Origin: Clostridia bacterium
GTDB taxonomy: Bacteria > Bacillota > Clostridia > Oscillospirales > Acutalibacteraceae
Direction of reading: 5' to 3'
Length of the DNA: 37,171 nt
NCBI GenBank assembly: GCA_017416765.1
Contig: JAFQBE010000028.1
Span: 1 to 37,171, forward strand
Positions 31,242 through 37,171 of this stretch are shown piece by piece. Position 1 is the stretch's first letter. Each line of letters opens with the position of its first letter. Both the position numbers and the translations under genes were made by a program. Below the pieces are notes generated by a model, which saw only the letters and a program-made list of their open reading frames with translations, did not search any database and was not told the origin of the DNA.

Positions 31242-31484
31242 ATGGCTACAGAAATAATAACCGCCCTTATTGCGCTAATTGGTTCATTGGGCGGCACATT
31301 CGGCGGTATATTGGTAAGCTCCAAGCTGACAAACTACCGCATTGAACAGCTTGAAAAAAAGGTTGAAAAGCATAATCAGGTCATTGACCGAGTGTATAAG
31401 CTCGAACGCGCCGACGAGGTTGAGGAAGAAAAAATCAAGGTTATCAATCACAGAATTGACGACCTTGAACAGTACCACAAGTGA
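31242..31484 (+). CDS. XhlA-like small membrane protein
   Basis: The 80-residue protein has an N-terminal membrane helix (IITALIALIGSLGGTFGGILV) followed by a charged coiled coil (YRIEQLEKKVEKHNQVIDRV). This is the hemolysin XhlA / phage lysis-accessory type, though in B. subtilis XhlA the helix is at the C-terminus. It lies in the lysis block and probably works with the holin. Confidence 0.7.
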   Translation: MATEIITALIALIGSLGGTFGGILVSSKLTNYRIEQLEKKVEKHNQVIDRVYKLERADEVEEEKIKVINHRIDDLEQYHK

Positions 31485-31493
31485 GGTTGCTGC

Positions 31494-31709
31494 ATGAAGT
31501 TTTCAAAAAAATGCGTTATCGCAATGTTTCTTTCCATACATATATTCACCATGCTTATGGTGGTTGCGTTCTTCGTAAAAGGCGATGTACCTGAAGCGTT
31601 GATTGTGCCGTTCTTCGCCTTTTGGGGCGCAGAAGGCACGGCAATGGCATGGATAAAAAACTGTAAAACCAAAAAGAAAAATTCTGAATCAAAGGAGAAG
31701 AAAAAATGA
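31494..31709 (+). CDS. Small two-helix membrane protein, holin-like
   Basis: The 71 residues contain two membrane helices (about 7-28 and 35-54) and a strongly basic tail (KTKKKNSESKEKKK), the usual topology of a small holin. It overlaps the next gene by 4 bases (ATGA). It could be a holin, co-holin or antiholin. Confidence 0.6.
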   Translation: MKFSKKCVIAMFLSIHIFTMLMVVAFFVKGDVPEALIVPFFAFWGAEGTAMAWIKNCKTKKKNSESKEKKK

Positions 31710-32104
31710 ACGATGTAAAGGAATTCCTAATTGTGTTTATTCTGTTTTTTGCGGCATTTATGATTGTATTTGCCGCGCTTGCAATTGCCCGATATACTTT
31801 CACAAAGCAGGGCAAGGAAACCGATGCGCTCGATGCGGCGCAGGACTACGCTATGAAGATACTGTCGCAGGTTGGTTTGCTTCTTTTTACCGACGCAGAA
31901 AAGACCTTCGGCGGCGGTACGGGCGCGCTGAAGCTCTCGGCGGTCATGGACAAGCTGATTGCAAAGCTGCCCCCAAGGGTTGTTGAACTGATTGATAGAG
32001 AATGGCTGACTGAGCAGGTCGAGCTTGCGCTGAAACGCGCCAAAGATAAATGGCAGAGTAACCCTGCGCTGCTCAATGAGGAAGGTGCAGACAATGGCGG
32101 TTAA
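31706..32104 (+). CDS. Phage holin, LL-H type
   Basis: The 132-residue protein has one N-terminal membrane helix (about 6-28), then a cytoplasmic helical domain (AQDYAMKILSQVGLLLFTDAE) characteristic of the LL-H holin family. It should form membrane lesions that release or activate the endolysin. It ends inside the start of the endolysin gene. Confidence 0.75.
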   Translation: MNDVKEFLIVFILFFAAFMIVFAALAIARYTFTKQGKETDALDAAQDYAMKILSQVGLLLFTDAEKTFGGGTGALKLSAVMDKLIAKLPPRVVELIDREWLTEQVELALKRAKDKWQSNPALLNEEGADNGG

Positions 32105-32816
32105 GAAATATCCGAAGGGCAGCAAAACCAAGCTGTCAAAGAATTTTAAAGCGTATGAGTTTGATTGCAAGGGCAAGGGCTGTTGTACCGAAACGCTGAT
32201 TGATGAAGATTTCGTAAAAAACAAGCTGCAGATGATTGCAGACCATTATGGCAAAGCAACAATTGTCAATTGCGGATATCGCTGCCCGGTACATAATGCA
32301 AACGTCAAAAATGCATCCAAAAACTCCAAACACATGCAGGGAATCGCTTTTGATATCCGTGTTCCCGGTGTAACTCCCATTGAGGTTGCACAATACGCTG
32401 AAAGCATCGGCATTAAAGGTATCGGCTTGTATGATACATTCGTACACGTTGACGGAAGATCGTCGAAATGCTTTTGGAAAGGTCACAGTCAGATTAAAGT
32501 ATCAACCTTCGGCGCAAAGAAGAAAAACACTGCCGTTCAGAAGTGGCAGACCGCCGCACGCAAAGACGGTTTTGACATTAGCGCAGATGGTATATGGGGC
32601 AAAGAATCCGAAGCTGCCGCCAAAAAGGCTGTATGCAAAAAGGGCTGTGCATATTCCAACCTGACGAAAATTATCCAGTCTGCTGTCGGTGTGAAGGCTG
32701 ACGGCAAATTCGGCGATAACACCCGCACCGCCGTAAAAGCATGGCAGAAACAGCACAACCTCACCCCCGACGGCATTTTCGGTCTGAAATCGTGGAAAAC
32801 CCTGCTCGGGGTGTAA
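32094..32816 (+). CDS. Endolysin: M15 peptidase with two peptidoglycan-binding repeats
   Basis: Residues about 10-130 are a peptidase M15A domain with zinc ligands His80 and Asp87 (SKHMQGIAFDIR) and His118 (FVHVDGR). It should cut cell-wall peptide cross-links. Two PG_binding_1-type repeats follow (about 150-190 and 195-240), each with an ADGIWG/ADGKFG/PDGIFG-type motif. No signal peptide, so export depends on the holin. ATG 32094 overlaps the holin end by 11 bases. Confidence 0.93.
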   Translation: MAVKKYPKGSKTKLSKNFKAYEFDCKGKGCCTETLIDEDFVKNKLQMIADHYGKATIVNCGYRCPVHNANVKNASKNSKHMQGIAFDIRVPGVTPIEVAQYAESIGIKGIGLYDTFVHVDGRSSKCFWKGHSQIKVSTFGAKKKNTAVQKWQTAARKDGFDISADGIWGKESEAAAKKAVCKKGCAYSNLTKIIQSAVGVKADGKFGDNTRTAVKAWQKQHNLTPDGIFGLKSWKTLLGV

Positions 32817-32837
32817 AAATTAAATATCGATAAGTTC

Positions 32838-32881
32838 AAAGCCGCTCACTTCCAATCAAAACGGAAATGGGCGGCTTTTTT
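32838..32881 (+). terminator. Terminator of the late operon
   Basis: The outer stem aaagccgc / gcggcttt (32838-32845, 32871-32878) and inner ttcc / ggaa arms are followed by a run of T. It ends the structural-lysis transcript and separates it from the convergent moron gene. Confidence 0.8.
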
Positions 32882-32882
32882 G

Positions 32883-33758
32883 TTATTCTTTTTCTTCTTT
32901 GGGTTTAGTAGCTTCAGTATATAGCGCTTTTTGTTTTTGGATATTTTTTTCTATTTTATTCGCCGAAACTTCTAAAGTAATACAGCGAATCCTCTGTGCT
33001 GTTAGACCAGCGAATAATTCATTTGTCATATCATCTATATGGTCAAAAAAAGGTTTTTGCTTGCTTAATATTCTACATTCAAATTCGCGAGAAATATCAT
33101 AGTCTGATATTTCAAACGGGAAAGTAAATTCTTTCTGAAATGTATCTAAAATATAATCATGCACCTGTTCAATAACTTCTTTATATTCTTCTTCACCAAA
33201 AGTCTCTTTTGAACATATTTTTATAAAATTTTTATCAAGAGCATCACAATCCAACTTGAATTGTGATACTATTTTAGGAATATCTTTATTGATTTGTTTG
33301 GAAATTTTATCAAAACGTTTTGATGTAAAGTTAATATTTTCATAAAAGTTATTAAAATCAGTTATGGACTCAGCTAATAATTTTATTGATTCGCAGTCAT
33401 CATCAATGTTGTCTATAGATTCTATATGCATTAAAAAGTATAGATTTATAAGTGCTTTTTTTGTGATAACTTCAAAACTTTTTTTCGTTTCACTTTTTTC
33501 TTTCAAAAACGGAACTAATATTGCCAAAAATGAAATCAAAGCACTCGCGGCTATACCTAAACAAAGATTTATAAAATAATCTTGATGACATAAAAAATTA
33601 ATCTTTCCAAATTCAGCTAAAGCACTTAACAGAAAAGCTAAAAAAGCCACCACTAAAAGAGTAATCATCGCTTTATATTGTAAAGCTGTTGCCGTACCTT
33701 TTTTGACACGGATCAATTTTTCGTTTTGGGCTTTGATTAGTTTAATGATTTTTTTCAT
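32883..33758 (-). CDS. Two-TM membrane protein of unknown function (moron)
   Basis: The 291 residues hold two membrane helices (about 32-52 and 64-85) and a large cytoplasmic helical part (about 90-280), ending in a charged tail (EATKPKEEKE). No enzyme motif is visible. The gene is opposite to the late operon, outside the core phage genes and AT-rich. It carries its own upstream element, so it is likely expressed in the lysogen. Superinfection exclusion or host modification is a guess from position and topology. ATG 33758 has GAGGTG 6 bases upstream. Confidence 0.7.
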   Translation of the reverse strand: MKKIIKLIKAQNEKLIRVKKGTATALQYKAMITLLVVAFLAFLLSALAEFGKINFLCHQDYFINLCLGIAASALISFLAILVPFLKEKSETKKSFEVITKKALINLYFLMHIESIDNIDDDCESIKLLAESITDFNNFYENINFTSKRFDKISKQINKDIPKIVSQFKLDCDALDKNFIKICSKETFGEEEYKEVIEQVHDYILDTFQKEFTFPFEISDYDISREFECRILSKQKPFFDHIDDMTNELFAGLTAQRIRCITLEVSANKIEKNIQKQKALYTEATKPKEEKE

Positions 33759-33778
33759 ATCTTTCACCTCATTACTAT

Positions 33779-33810
33779 AATGACAAAAAGCATCAAAAAG
33801 TTACACAAAA
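33779..33810 (-). promoter_or_regulatory. ECF-type promoter-like element facing the 2-TM gene
   Basis: On the minus strand the element reads TTTTGTGTAACTTTTTGATG and continues to a GTCATT box. It is a 25-of-32 match to 34150-34181 on the other strand. GTAAC plus a GTC-type box about 15 bases on is the general shape of ECF sigma promoters. The site lies 20-50 bases before the 2-TM gene start. Confidence 0.4.
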
Positions 33811-33811
33811 T

Positions 33812-33840
33812 TTGCATTTTTTACAAATAAAGCATATAAT
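33812..33840 (+). promoter_or_regulatory. Sigma-A promoter of the truncated sigma-factor gene
   Basis: TTGCAT (33812-33817) and TATAAT (33835-33840) are 17 bp apart, with a perfect -10 box. The predicted transcript starts about 25 bases before the ATG at 33873. Confidence 0.65.
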
Positions 33841-33872
33841 TGTTCATATCAAGTGAAAAGAGGTTCTATTAT

Positions 33873-34100
33873 ATGCACGATTTGAGAGCAAAATATACTA
33901 AAATTTGGGATGAAAATGCAGAAACACTCCGCAAATATTGCCGTTCGAAGCTACAAAAATACAATAACGAAACAGAAGATATAATAACAGAAGTTTTTAC
34001 TTTGCTTTGGGAAAAGATAAAAACCGACGGTGTACCCGCCGAGCCTAAAGCGTGGATTTATGCAATACTTTCTTTGGGTGTTCGCACATCCACGCTATGA
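33873..34100 (+). CDS. Truncated ECF sigma-70 factor (region 2 only)
   Basis: The 75 residues match the start of an ECF-type sigma factor: KYCRSKLQKYNNETEDIITE is region 2.1-2.2, and VFTLLWEKIKTDGVPAEPKAWIYAI is the core-binding/-10 region. After PKAWIYAIL the sequence turns to SLGVRTSTL and stops, so the rest of region 2 and all of region 4 are missing. No continuation is visible in the next 280 bases in any frame. It is probably a remnant, but with an intact promoter and start a short core-binding decoy is conceivable. GAGG lies about 10 bases before the ATG. Confidence 0.6.
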   Translation: MHDLRAKYTKIWDENAETLRKYCRSKLQKYNNETEDIITEVFTLLWEKIKTDGVPAEPKAWIYAILSLGVRTSTL

Positions 34101-34149
34101 TGTAATTTATATATAGCGCAAAATGTGAATATTTTATGAATTTTTTTGC

Positions 34150-34181
34150 TTTTGCGTAACTTTTGGGTTGTTTCTGACATT
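34150..34181 (+). promoter_or_regulatory. ECF-type promoter-like element facing the membrane cassette
   Basis: The element reads TTTTGCGTAACTTTTGGGTT and continues to a TGACATT box. It is the inverted partner of 33779-33810 (25 of 32 positions agree). The two copies point outwards from the truncated sigma gene. This could be a regulon signal, or the ends of a small mobile segment. Confidence 0.4.
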
Positions 34182-34302
34182 TATTATATTATGTAAAAAT
34201 AAATTGCAACAAAAATTGTGATTTTTATTGTTGTTTTCAACAAAAAAATCCACTAAAAACATATGAAATGAATATTTTTTGAACAAAATATTAATAACCA
34301 TA

Positions 34303-34331
34303 TTGATTTTTTTCTATGAAAAGTGTACACT
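34303..34331 (+). promoter_or_regulatory. Promoter of the three-gene membrane cassette
   Basis: TTGATT and TACACT with exact 17-bp spacing lie about 50 bases before ATG 34379. No phage operator overlaps them, so the cassette is probably expressed in the lysogen. Confidence 0.6.
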
Positions 34332-34378
34332 AGCATCGAAGAATTGATGAAATCCGACACAAGGGTTGTGATATTGTA

Positions 34379-34789
34379 ATGGCATCAAAATCGCTGTTAA
34401 GTAGTACTTTGTCTTTAAGTTTTTTTATCGCTGCATATGCATCTTATATATCAGCAATTATTGAGCAGAATAGTAGTTGGATAGTAGTCTCTGCGTTAAT
34501 CTACTTTATTCCGATGTTTGTGAATTTTGTTGATGATTTCCAGAATGTAAAGATTCATAAGAAAAGTCACTTGATTTTTCTTATAGCATGTTTAATTTTG
34601 GGATTCATATATGTGGCTTTTCTCGTAAGCTATATTTCCGCTTTTGGTTCTGCGGAACAGGGAGTACCAATTATTGTAAAGGTTTTACTTATAGTTTTAC
34701 CTGTTGTTTGTATCCCTTTGAAAGCTTATCCGTTCATAGTAACTGTTATGCAAATTTTTAATCGTACTGTTGACACATTGTCAAAGTAA
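34379..34789 (+). CDS. Four-TM membrane protein of unknown function
   Basis: The 136 residues contain four predicted membrane helices (about 9-27, 35-51, 63-87, 98-125) with short loops and a small basic loop (NVKIHKKSH). No known family is recognised. It leads a three-gene set (34379-35695) with its own promoter and a common terminator. The ribosome site is weak (AAGGG, about 15 bases upstream). Position beside attR suggests cargo rather than core phage function. Confidence 0.65.
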   Translation: MASKSLLSSTLSLSFFIAAYASYISAIIEQNSSWIVVSALIYFIPMFVNFVDDFQNVKIHKKSHLIFLIACLILGFIYVAFLVSYISAFGSAEQGVPIIVKVLLIVLPVVCIPLKAYPFIVTVMQIFNRTVDTLSK

Positions 34790-34812
34790 CTAGAATGTAA
34801 GGATATTTTTTT

Positions 34813-35037
34813 ATGAATAACTATTTAATCATTGCTATATCGAGTATTGCTGTTTTAAGTGCTTTGTCTATTACAGCTATTATTGCTTATCGTCGCGTTA
34901 TAAAGGATACTAAAACATATGCTAGAACAAAGCCGCATAATGGTGATATTCTATTAGATGATATTTGTCCTAAATATTTGAAATTAACAAATGTTGACAA
35001 AGGAACGGATGACGTAAATGAACAAAGCAACGCTTGA
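34813..35037 (+). CDS. Single-TM small protein of the membrane cassette
   Basis: The 74 residues have an N-terminal membrane helix (LIIAISSIAVLSALSITAIIAY) and a soluble tail with a PHNGDILLDDICPKYLKL segment. AAGGA lies upstream, and it overlaps the next gene by 20 bases, so they are co-translated. It may anchor the downstream soluble protein at the membrane. Function unknown. Confidence 0.6.
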   Translation: MNNYLIIAISSIAVLSALSITAIIAYRRVIKDTKTYARTKPHNGDILLDDICPKYLKLTNVDKGTDDVNEQSNA

Positions 35038-35695
35038 TATTATTTGGGATAAATTGGTTATTCCTACCTATAATCATATGCAGTTTAAAGTTGGCGGACT
35101 TATATGTCCAGAATGTGGAAAAGATGAATTACATGAGCATTACGAAGATATTGTAAAGTATGCGAAGAAACATTATATGTTTGATGAAAATGGCGTGCTT
35201 AATAGGCATAAGATAGCAGCTGCTTTGATGATTGCAATCTTAAAAACTAAACCGATAAAAAAAATAAATGCCGCATATTATCAGGAAGATATCAACGGCA
35301 AAATGATTCATTGGCCTTTCAATGAATCATTAGCTATTACTGTTGGCTTATCTGTTTTACGTGCTTTTATAATTGCCAGAGTTGATTATGCTTTTTCGGG
35401 GAAATTAATTTCCAAGCAGATATTCGAAGATGTAACCGAAGAGGATACTAAAATTTTTAGTGACGGAATTCCTATTAGCGAACAAGAGCGAGCCGAATGG
35501 GAATGGGAACTTTATCAAATTAGACTAGACGGTTCATACAATTTGTTAGCGATTGCGCATATATTGAAAGAAATTGAAAAGAATTGCAAATTAGAATACT
35601 TTTGGTCTACTAAAAAAACCCCCACTTATCCTGATCCAACAAATCTTACTGAAGATGCAATAGAATTGATTTCTTTAGACGAAATAATGCAATAA
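35018..35695 (+). CDS. Cytosolic protein of the membrane cassette, unknown function
   Basis: The 225-residue protein opens with a helix, then a CPECG-type half zinc motif followed by HEHYEDIVKYAKKHYMFDEN. Next is RHKIAAALMIAILKTKPI, and then a long helical region (ESLAITVGLSVLRAFIIARV). The His/Asp spacing is vaguely HD-like, but no complete HD signature is present, so I do not assign it. It is the only soluble member of the cassette and the best candidate for an effector. A terminator follows at 35705-35737. Confidence 0.65.
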   Translation: MNKATLDIIWDKLVIPTYNHMQFKVGGLICPECGKDELHEHYEDIVKYAKKHYMFDENGVLNRHKIAAALMIAILKTKPIKKINAAYYQEDINGKMIHWPFNESLAITVGLSVLRAFIIARVDYAFSGKLISKQIFEDVTEEDTKIFSDGIPISEQERAEWEWELYQIRLDGSYNLLAIAHILKEIEKNCKLEYFWSTKKTPTYPDPTNLTEDAIELISLDEIMQ

Positions 35696-35704
35696 CGATA
35701 ATTC

Positions 35705-35740
35705 AAAGCATAGTGTGTTTTCGCTATGCTTTTTGATTTT
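35705..35740 (+). terminator. Terminator of the membrane cassette
   Basis: The stem aaagcatag (35705-35713) pairs with ctatgcttt (35724-35732), followed by ttttgattttt. It closes the last phage operon just before attR. Confidence 0.7.
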
Positions 35741-35811
35741 TAAACGATACTTTTTTCTTTTCGGCATCTTTTGTAGTTATTATTGTGAAAAAATGTGAAC
35801 ATTACATATTG

Positions 35812-35827
35812 CCCATCTCCGCAACCA
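35812..35827. repeat. attR core (direct repeat of attL)
   Basis: This is an identical copy of the 16-bp core at 572-587 and marks the right prophage end. Phage DNA ends at 35811. The bases after the core are the natural continuation of the tRNA gene, namely its terminator. Fusing the two ends reconstructs an uninterrupted tRNA-fMet plus terminator as attB. Confidence 0.9.
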
Positions 35828-35855
35828 AAAACCCAAGCCAAACGGCTTGGGTTTT
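35828..35855 (+). terminator. Displaced terminator of the tRNA-fMet gene
   Basis: A perfect 12-bp stem (aaaacccaagcc / ggcttgggtttt) with loop aaac is followed by a pyrimidine-rich tail. It begins one base after the tRNA CCA remnant. In the intact host it would end the tRNA transcript; the prophage has moved it about 35 kb away. Confidence 0.85.
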
Positions 35856-35859
35856 CTCT

Positions 35860-36285
35860 TTATCTGTTCAATGTAGGTTCGTTGTTATCGAAAAGCAGTT
35901 CGTTAATTTGAGCTACGGTTTTTTTATTTACTAATCCGTTTATTATAATACAGTCGCGTTTATTCTTAGGGTAAAGCTGTGCAAACTGTGCTGCTTTTAA
36001 AAGGGTTTGAGTTTCGTCCGTATTCAGTTCCAACGCTACACACAGGCATATCAGCGAATCACGCGAGGGCTTGCGTACTCCGGAAAAAATCTGGTAGCCC
36101 ATAACCTCGCTAAGTTCCGATTTCTTGATAACGGCCGACTTGACTAAGCCCTTCTTTTCCAGTATATTTGAAAGGTAAGTTGGCAGCTCGGAGCTGATCA
36201 GATAGTCGCTGTTGGCTTTAAGGTAATCGCCAATGCTGTGTGCTTTCATAAGCTCGTCCATGAGTTCGGAAGTGGCTTTGGTCAT
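35860..36285 (-). CDS. Host HTH-type regulator paired with kinase
   Basis: The 141-residue protein has a helix-turn-helix region (SAVIKKSELSEVMGYQIFSG, RKPSRDSLICLCVALELNTD, about 48-95) followed by a Leu-rich helix and a short tail. Such XRE-like proteins are often found divergently next to a Hanks-type kinase in clostridia. The start lies 28 bp from the kinase start, so both share one control region. Outside the prophage. Confidence 0.75.
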   Translation of the reverse strand: MTKATSELMDELMKAHSIGDYLKANSDYLISSELPTYLSNILEKKGLVKSAVIKKSELSEVMGYQIFSGVRKPSRDSLICLCVALELNTDETQTLLKAAQFAQLYPKNKRDCIIINGLVNKKTVAQINELLFDNNEPTLNR

Positions 36286-36313
36286 AGTGTAAAACTCCTT
36301 GGGAGGTGATTAT

Positions 36314-37015
36314 TTGCAAAGTGATTTCAATTTGATTATTGCAGAGCAATTCAGCTTTGTCAAGGCTCTGCGAAATGATGATAATAAATCTGCGGTAGTT
36401 TTGCGGCATAAAAATTTAGACACTGAAATTGTTGTGCGTGAGTTTTGCGGAGATACTGCGGTTTACGAAATGCTAAAAAAAATCAATCATCCTAATCTGC
36501 CGAAAATTTACAGCGCTGAAAAATGTGACAGTAGGTGTAAGGTTGTTGAGGAATATATAAACGGAATAACCGTTGCTGAAGTGCTGGCAGGTGGGTTGTA
36601 TACACCCAAGGGTATGGCGGAGGTTATCAGGGGTGTTTGTTCGGCACTGGATACGCTGCATTCGCTCAATATAATTCACCGCGACATAAAGCCCGAAAAT
36701 GTGATGATTGATACCTTGGGTACAGTAAAACTGATTGATTTTGATGCAGCAAGGGTTTTCAAAAGTTATCAAGCGCAGGATACTTCTTTTATTGGAACGG
36801 CAGGCTTTGCTGCGCCGGAACAATACGGAATTAATCAGACTGACCCGCGCTCGGATATTTTTGCACTTGGTATTCTTATGAATGTTATGCTTACCGGTGA
36901 GCATCCGTCAAAGCAGCTTTACAAAGGCAGGTTTACAAAAACAATTGAAAAATGTATAAACCTTGACCCTAATAAGAGATTTGCAAATGTAAAAGAATTA
37001 ATCCGTAATCTGTAG
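36314..37015 (+). CDS. Host Hanks-type Ser/Thr protein kinase
   Basis: The 233-residue protein is one kinase domain with catalytic loop HRDIKPENV (Asp124), the metal motif LIDFDAAR (DFD in place of DFG, 142-144) and activation-segment GTAGFAAPEQYG. The beta-3 lysine position appears to be Arg42 (EIVVREF), so ATP contacts may be altered. There is no membrane helix or PASTA domain, so it is cytosolic. TTG 36314 has GGGAGGTG 5 bases upstream. Presumably it phosphorylates the divergent HTH protein (inference). Confidence 0.88.
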   Translation: MQSDFNLIIAEQFSFVKALRNDDNKSAVVLRHKNLDTEIVVREFCGDTAVYEMLKKINHPNLPKIYSAEKCDSRCKVVEEYINGITVAEVLAGGLYTPKGMAEVIRGVCSALDTLHSLNIIHRDIKPENVMIDTLGTVKLIDFDAARVFKSYQAQDTSFIGTAGFAAPEQYGINQTDPRSDIFALGILMNVMLTGEHPSKQLYKGRFTKTIEKCINLDPNKRFANVKELIRNL

Positions 37016-37061
37016 GAAACAGTTTTACAAAGTATACTTTTGTAAACAGCAATTGAATTTG

Positions 37062-37169
37062 TCTAAAACACAATATTTCACGCACATTCGTACATTTTTC
37101 TCCTTGCCATACGGCAGTATGCCTGCGGAGAATAAATATCCGACTGCACATAAAATATTGTATTTTAGA
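37062..37169. repeat. Inverted-repeat element with internal hairpin (MITE-like)
   Basis: TCTAAAACACAATATTT (37062-37078) and AAATATTGTATTTTAGA (37153-37169) are inverted repeats with 16 of 17 positions matching. Between them, TTCTCC/GGAGAA (37098-37103, 37127-37132) and CATAC/GTATG (37108-37112, 37117-37121) form an inner hairpin. The 108-bp unit has no gene. It could be a MITE, an insertion-sequence end with its palindromes, or a structured RNA. The window stops 2 bases later. Confidence 0.5.
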
Positions 37170-37171
37170 TG

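Larger units (their letters stand above)
34101..34378. other. AT-rich intergenic region before the membrane cassette
   Basis: These 278 bases contain no gene. They hold the ECF-like element (34150-34181), an imperfect hairpin (caacaaaaat ... attgttg, about 34207-34233), and the cassette promoter TTGATT (34303-34308) - 17 bp - TACACT (34326-34331). The composition is clearly more AT-rich than the late operon, which suggests separate acquisition. Confidence 0.5.

Noticed and set aside
35860-37015. HTH / kinase pair as part of the prophage or its defence cargo
   Set aside because: Both genes lie beyond attR and beyond the displaced tRNA terminator, so they are host genes next to the integration site.

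Overview
The window holds one essentially complete temperate siphovirus prophage (about 572-35827, roughly 35 kb). It is integrated into the 3' end of an initiator tRNA-fMet gene of a low-to-mid GC Firmicute. Strong AGGAGG-type ribosome sites, many TTG starts, HK97-type head genes, a BppU-type baseplate and the divergent HTH / Hanks-kinase pair on the right all suggest a gut clostridium (Oscillospirales/Ruminococcaceae-like). That placement is inferred from gene style only. A 16-bp core (cccatctccgcaacca) is present at 572-587 and again at 35812-35827. The tRNA's own terminator now lies beyond the right copy, at 35828-35855.

Layout. 1-509: host intergenic DNA with two terminators and the tRNA promoter. 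510-587: tRNA-fMet with attL. 566-4694, minus strand: lysogeny block of large serine integrase, PH-domain protein, Cys-rich protein, DnaQ-like exonuclease and LexA/CI-type repressor. 4695-4845: divergent switch with 15-bp GTTGC-N5-GCAAC operators. 4846-13762, plus strand: early region with a Cro-like protein, PcfK-like (AcrIIA9-like) and PcfJ-like proteins, a DUF3102 coiled-coil protein, many very small genes, a Lar-like protein, a gene with an in-frame amber codon, an SPFH/prohibitin protein, a DUF6017-like protein, an HUH-type Rep and a sigma/ArpU-like late regulator. 13864-32816: late region with HNH endonuclease, TerS/TerL, portal, protease, capsid, connectors, tail tube, tail chaperones joined by a -1 frameshift, tape measure, Dit, Tal, baseplate, SGNH-hydrolase fibre, membrane/holin genes and endolysin. 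32883-35695: accessory (moron) region with a 2-TM protein (minus), a truncated ECF sigma factor and a three-gene membrane cassette with its own promoter. 35860-37015: host HTH protein and divergent serine/threonine kinase. 37062-37169: an inverted-repeat element.

How it works together (inference from families). The S24 repressor, probably cleaved during an SOS response, holds the lytic promoter PR off through three operators at the switch, with a fourth site at the end of the cro-like gene. After induction the early genes run through to the HUH Rep and the late regulator, which should open the HNH-terminase-structural-lysis operon. No helicase, primase, polymerase, RecT or SSB is recognisable, so replication probably depends on the HUH nickase plus host machinery. 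The integrase reading frame crosses the attachment site, so integration itself changes the integrase C-terminus. The moron region and the repressor-linked exonuclease operon are the likeliest places for superinfection-exclusion or defence functions.
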